The translations under genes and the position numbers were made by a program. From Xanthobacteraceae bacterium (lineage in GTDB: Bacteria > Pseudomonadota > Alphaproteobacteria > Rhizobiales > Xanthobacteraceae): 6,161 nucleotides of DNA. The stretch covers positions 1-6,161 of the forward strand of contig JASHYD010001228.1 of NCBI GenBank assembly GCA_030043175.1. The letters run 5' to 3'. Shown here in pieces: positions 5,489 through 6,161 of the stretch; the first letter of the stretch is position 1, and every line of letters begins with the position of its first letter. The notes under the pieces were generated by a model. The model was given only the letters and a program-made list of their open reading frames with translations. It made no database searches and was not told the DNA's origin.

Positions 5489-6161
5489 ATGGCGAATCCT
5501 CCTGATCCGCGCAACAAGCCCAAGAAGACGAAGGACCCTGCGCGTCCGACCCGCGCCAAGGCAGCGCGAGAGGCTTTACCCCAGATTGCGCGCGAGCTGG
5601 CCGATCTTCTCAACCCGGCGATCAACCGGGGCGAGGCCGGAGTCGGATCGCAGACCGGTCTGAAGGCCCCGCAATCCGGTCTGCAGCCGCCGCCGGATAA
5701 TTCTCGCGACCGCCGCGCCGATTTTGCCGCCGCCCATCGGGCGCGTGCCTCAACGGCTGACGGGCTGAGCGAGCGGCCGCAAGCCGGCTACGTGGGGAAA
5801 TCGCCCGTCCAAGGCCGCAAGACGCCGATCGGCCCGGGCGAGATTGACCCCGATCTCGCGCGGGCGCTCGGCATCGTGGACGAGGAGGACGCGGATTCCT
5901 TGCGGCCTGGCGCAACCGGCGAGAAGTCGGCGCTCCAAGACGCACTCAGGCTTCCTCGGGTGATCCCTTTGCCAGGCGAGGGCGACGCCTCAGCGGTAGC
6001 GGCTACCGCTCACGCGCTGGACACGCTGCTGCGCGAGGGCCGGCCGGAGTTTCGCGGCGACCTGCCCTGGGTGCCGCATCGGCCGCCGCGGCCGGAGAAA
6101 TCCGAGGGTGGCCGGCGTTTCATTATCAAATCGGATTTCGCTCCGAAGGGTGACCAGCCCC
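5489..6161 (+). CDS. uvrB: Excinuclease ABC subunit UvrB with long N-terminal extension, 3'-truncated by the window edge
   Basis: UvrB is the damage-verifying helicase-like subunit of UvrABC nucleotide excision repair; with UvrA it loads at lesions and then recruits UvrC. The frame runs open to the window end, giving 224 visible residues. Only the last few reach the conserved protein: FIIKSDFAPKGDQP (residues 211-224) corresponds to the first 20 or so residues of E. coli UvrB (FKL...F.P.GDQP). The Walker A motif and all helicase motifs lie beyond the window. The preceding 206 or so residues are a polar, Pro/Arg/Lys-rich extension. Its C-terminal part (ALDTLLREGRPEF, WVPHRPPRPEKSEGG, residues about 176-208) resembles the extension I recall in Rhizobium-type UvrB, which supports the identity. 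The ATG at 5489 has no clear Shine-Dalgarno, and the frame stays open upstream without another nearby ATG. The start is likely but not certain. Confidence 0.88.
   Translation, partial: MANPPDPRNKPKKTKDPARPTRAKAAREALPQIARELADLLNPAINRGEAGVGSQTGLKAPQSGLQPPPDNSRDRRADFAAAHRARASTADGLSERPQAGYVGKSPVQGRKTPIGPGEIDPDLARALGIVDEEDADSLRPGATGEKSALQDALRLPRVIPLPGEGDASAVAATAHALDTLLREGRPEFRGDLPWVPHRPPRPEKSEGGRRFIIKSDFAPKGDQP

Noticed and set aside
5266..5625. Upstream extension of the transporter open frame by 120 codons
   Set aside because: The MHS N-terminus and a strong GGAGGG site place the start at 5265. The extra sequence covers the control region and the antisense of uvrB.
1..6161. Mobile element, CRISPR array, tRNA/rRNA or phage signals
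   Set aside because: No transposase, integrase, regularly spaced repeats, attachment-site duplications or tRNA-like cloverleaf were seen; gene content is ordinary chromosomal housekeeping.

Overview
The window is a GC-rich stretch of ordinary chromosome. It most likely comes from an alphaproteobacterium of the Hyphomicrobiales (Rhizobiales), close to the Bradyrhizobium/Rhodopseudomonas/Afipia group. Three things point there: the long N-terminal extension on UvrB that is typical of that order, a GTTC-N7-GTTC LexA-type box, and the general style of the glycerol genes. The placement is inference, because no search could be run.

Layout from left to right: (1) the 3' nine-tenths of glpD on +, cut by the window start; (2) a small two-helix membrane protein on -, convergent with glpD; (3) a 249-bp divergent gap, then a complete glpK on +; (4) a gap of about 300 bp with a weak terminator-like hairpin and no convincing gene; (5) a complete MFS transporter of the metabolite:H+ symporter (MHS) family on -, convergent with glpK; (6) a 223-bp divergent control region; (7) the start of uvrB on +, cut by the window end. 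Strand alternates at every gene, so no two complete genes here can share a simple operon.

GlpK makes sn-glycerol-3-phosphate from glycerol, and GlpD oxidises it to dihydroxyacetone phosphate at the membrane while passing electrons to quinone. Together they form the aerobic glycerol route. No glycerol facilitator or glp regulator is visible. The transporter's substrate cannot be read from sequence, and its neighbours do not tie it firmly to glycerol. UvrB belongs to nucleotide excision repair.

I found no novel multi-gene system. The most interesting part is the divergent transporter/uvrB region (5266-5488). It holds an exact alphaproteobacterial LexA-type box, what look like overlapping back-to-back promoters, a 14-bp palindrome over the transporter's predicted -35, and a perfect 10-bp hairpin in the presumed uvrB leader. 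Other points of note are a glycerol kinase that lacks the enteric fructose-1,6-bisphosphate loop and carries a Gly/Asp-rich insertion, and the roughly 206-residue UvrB extension.
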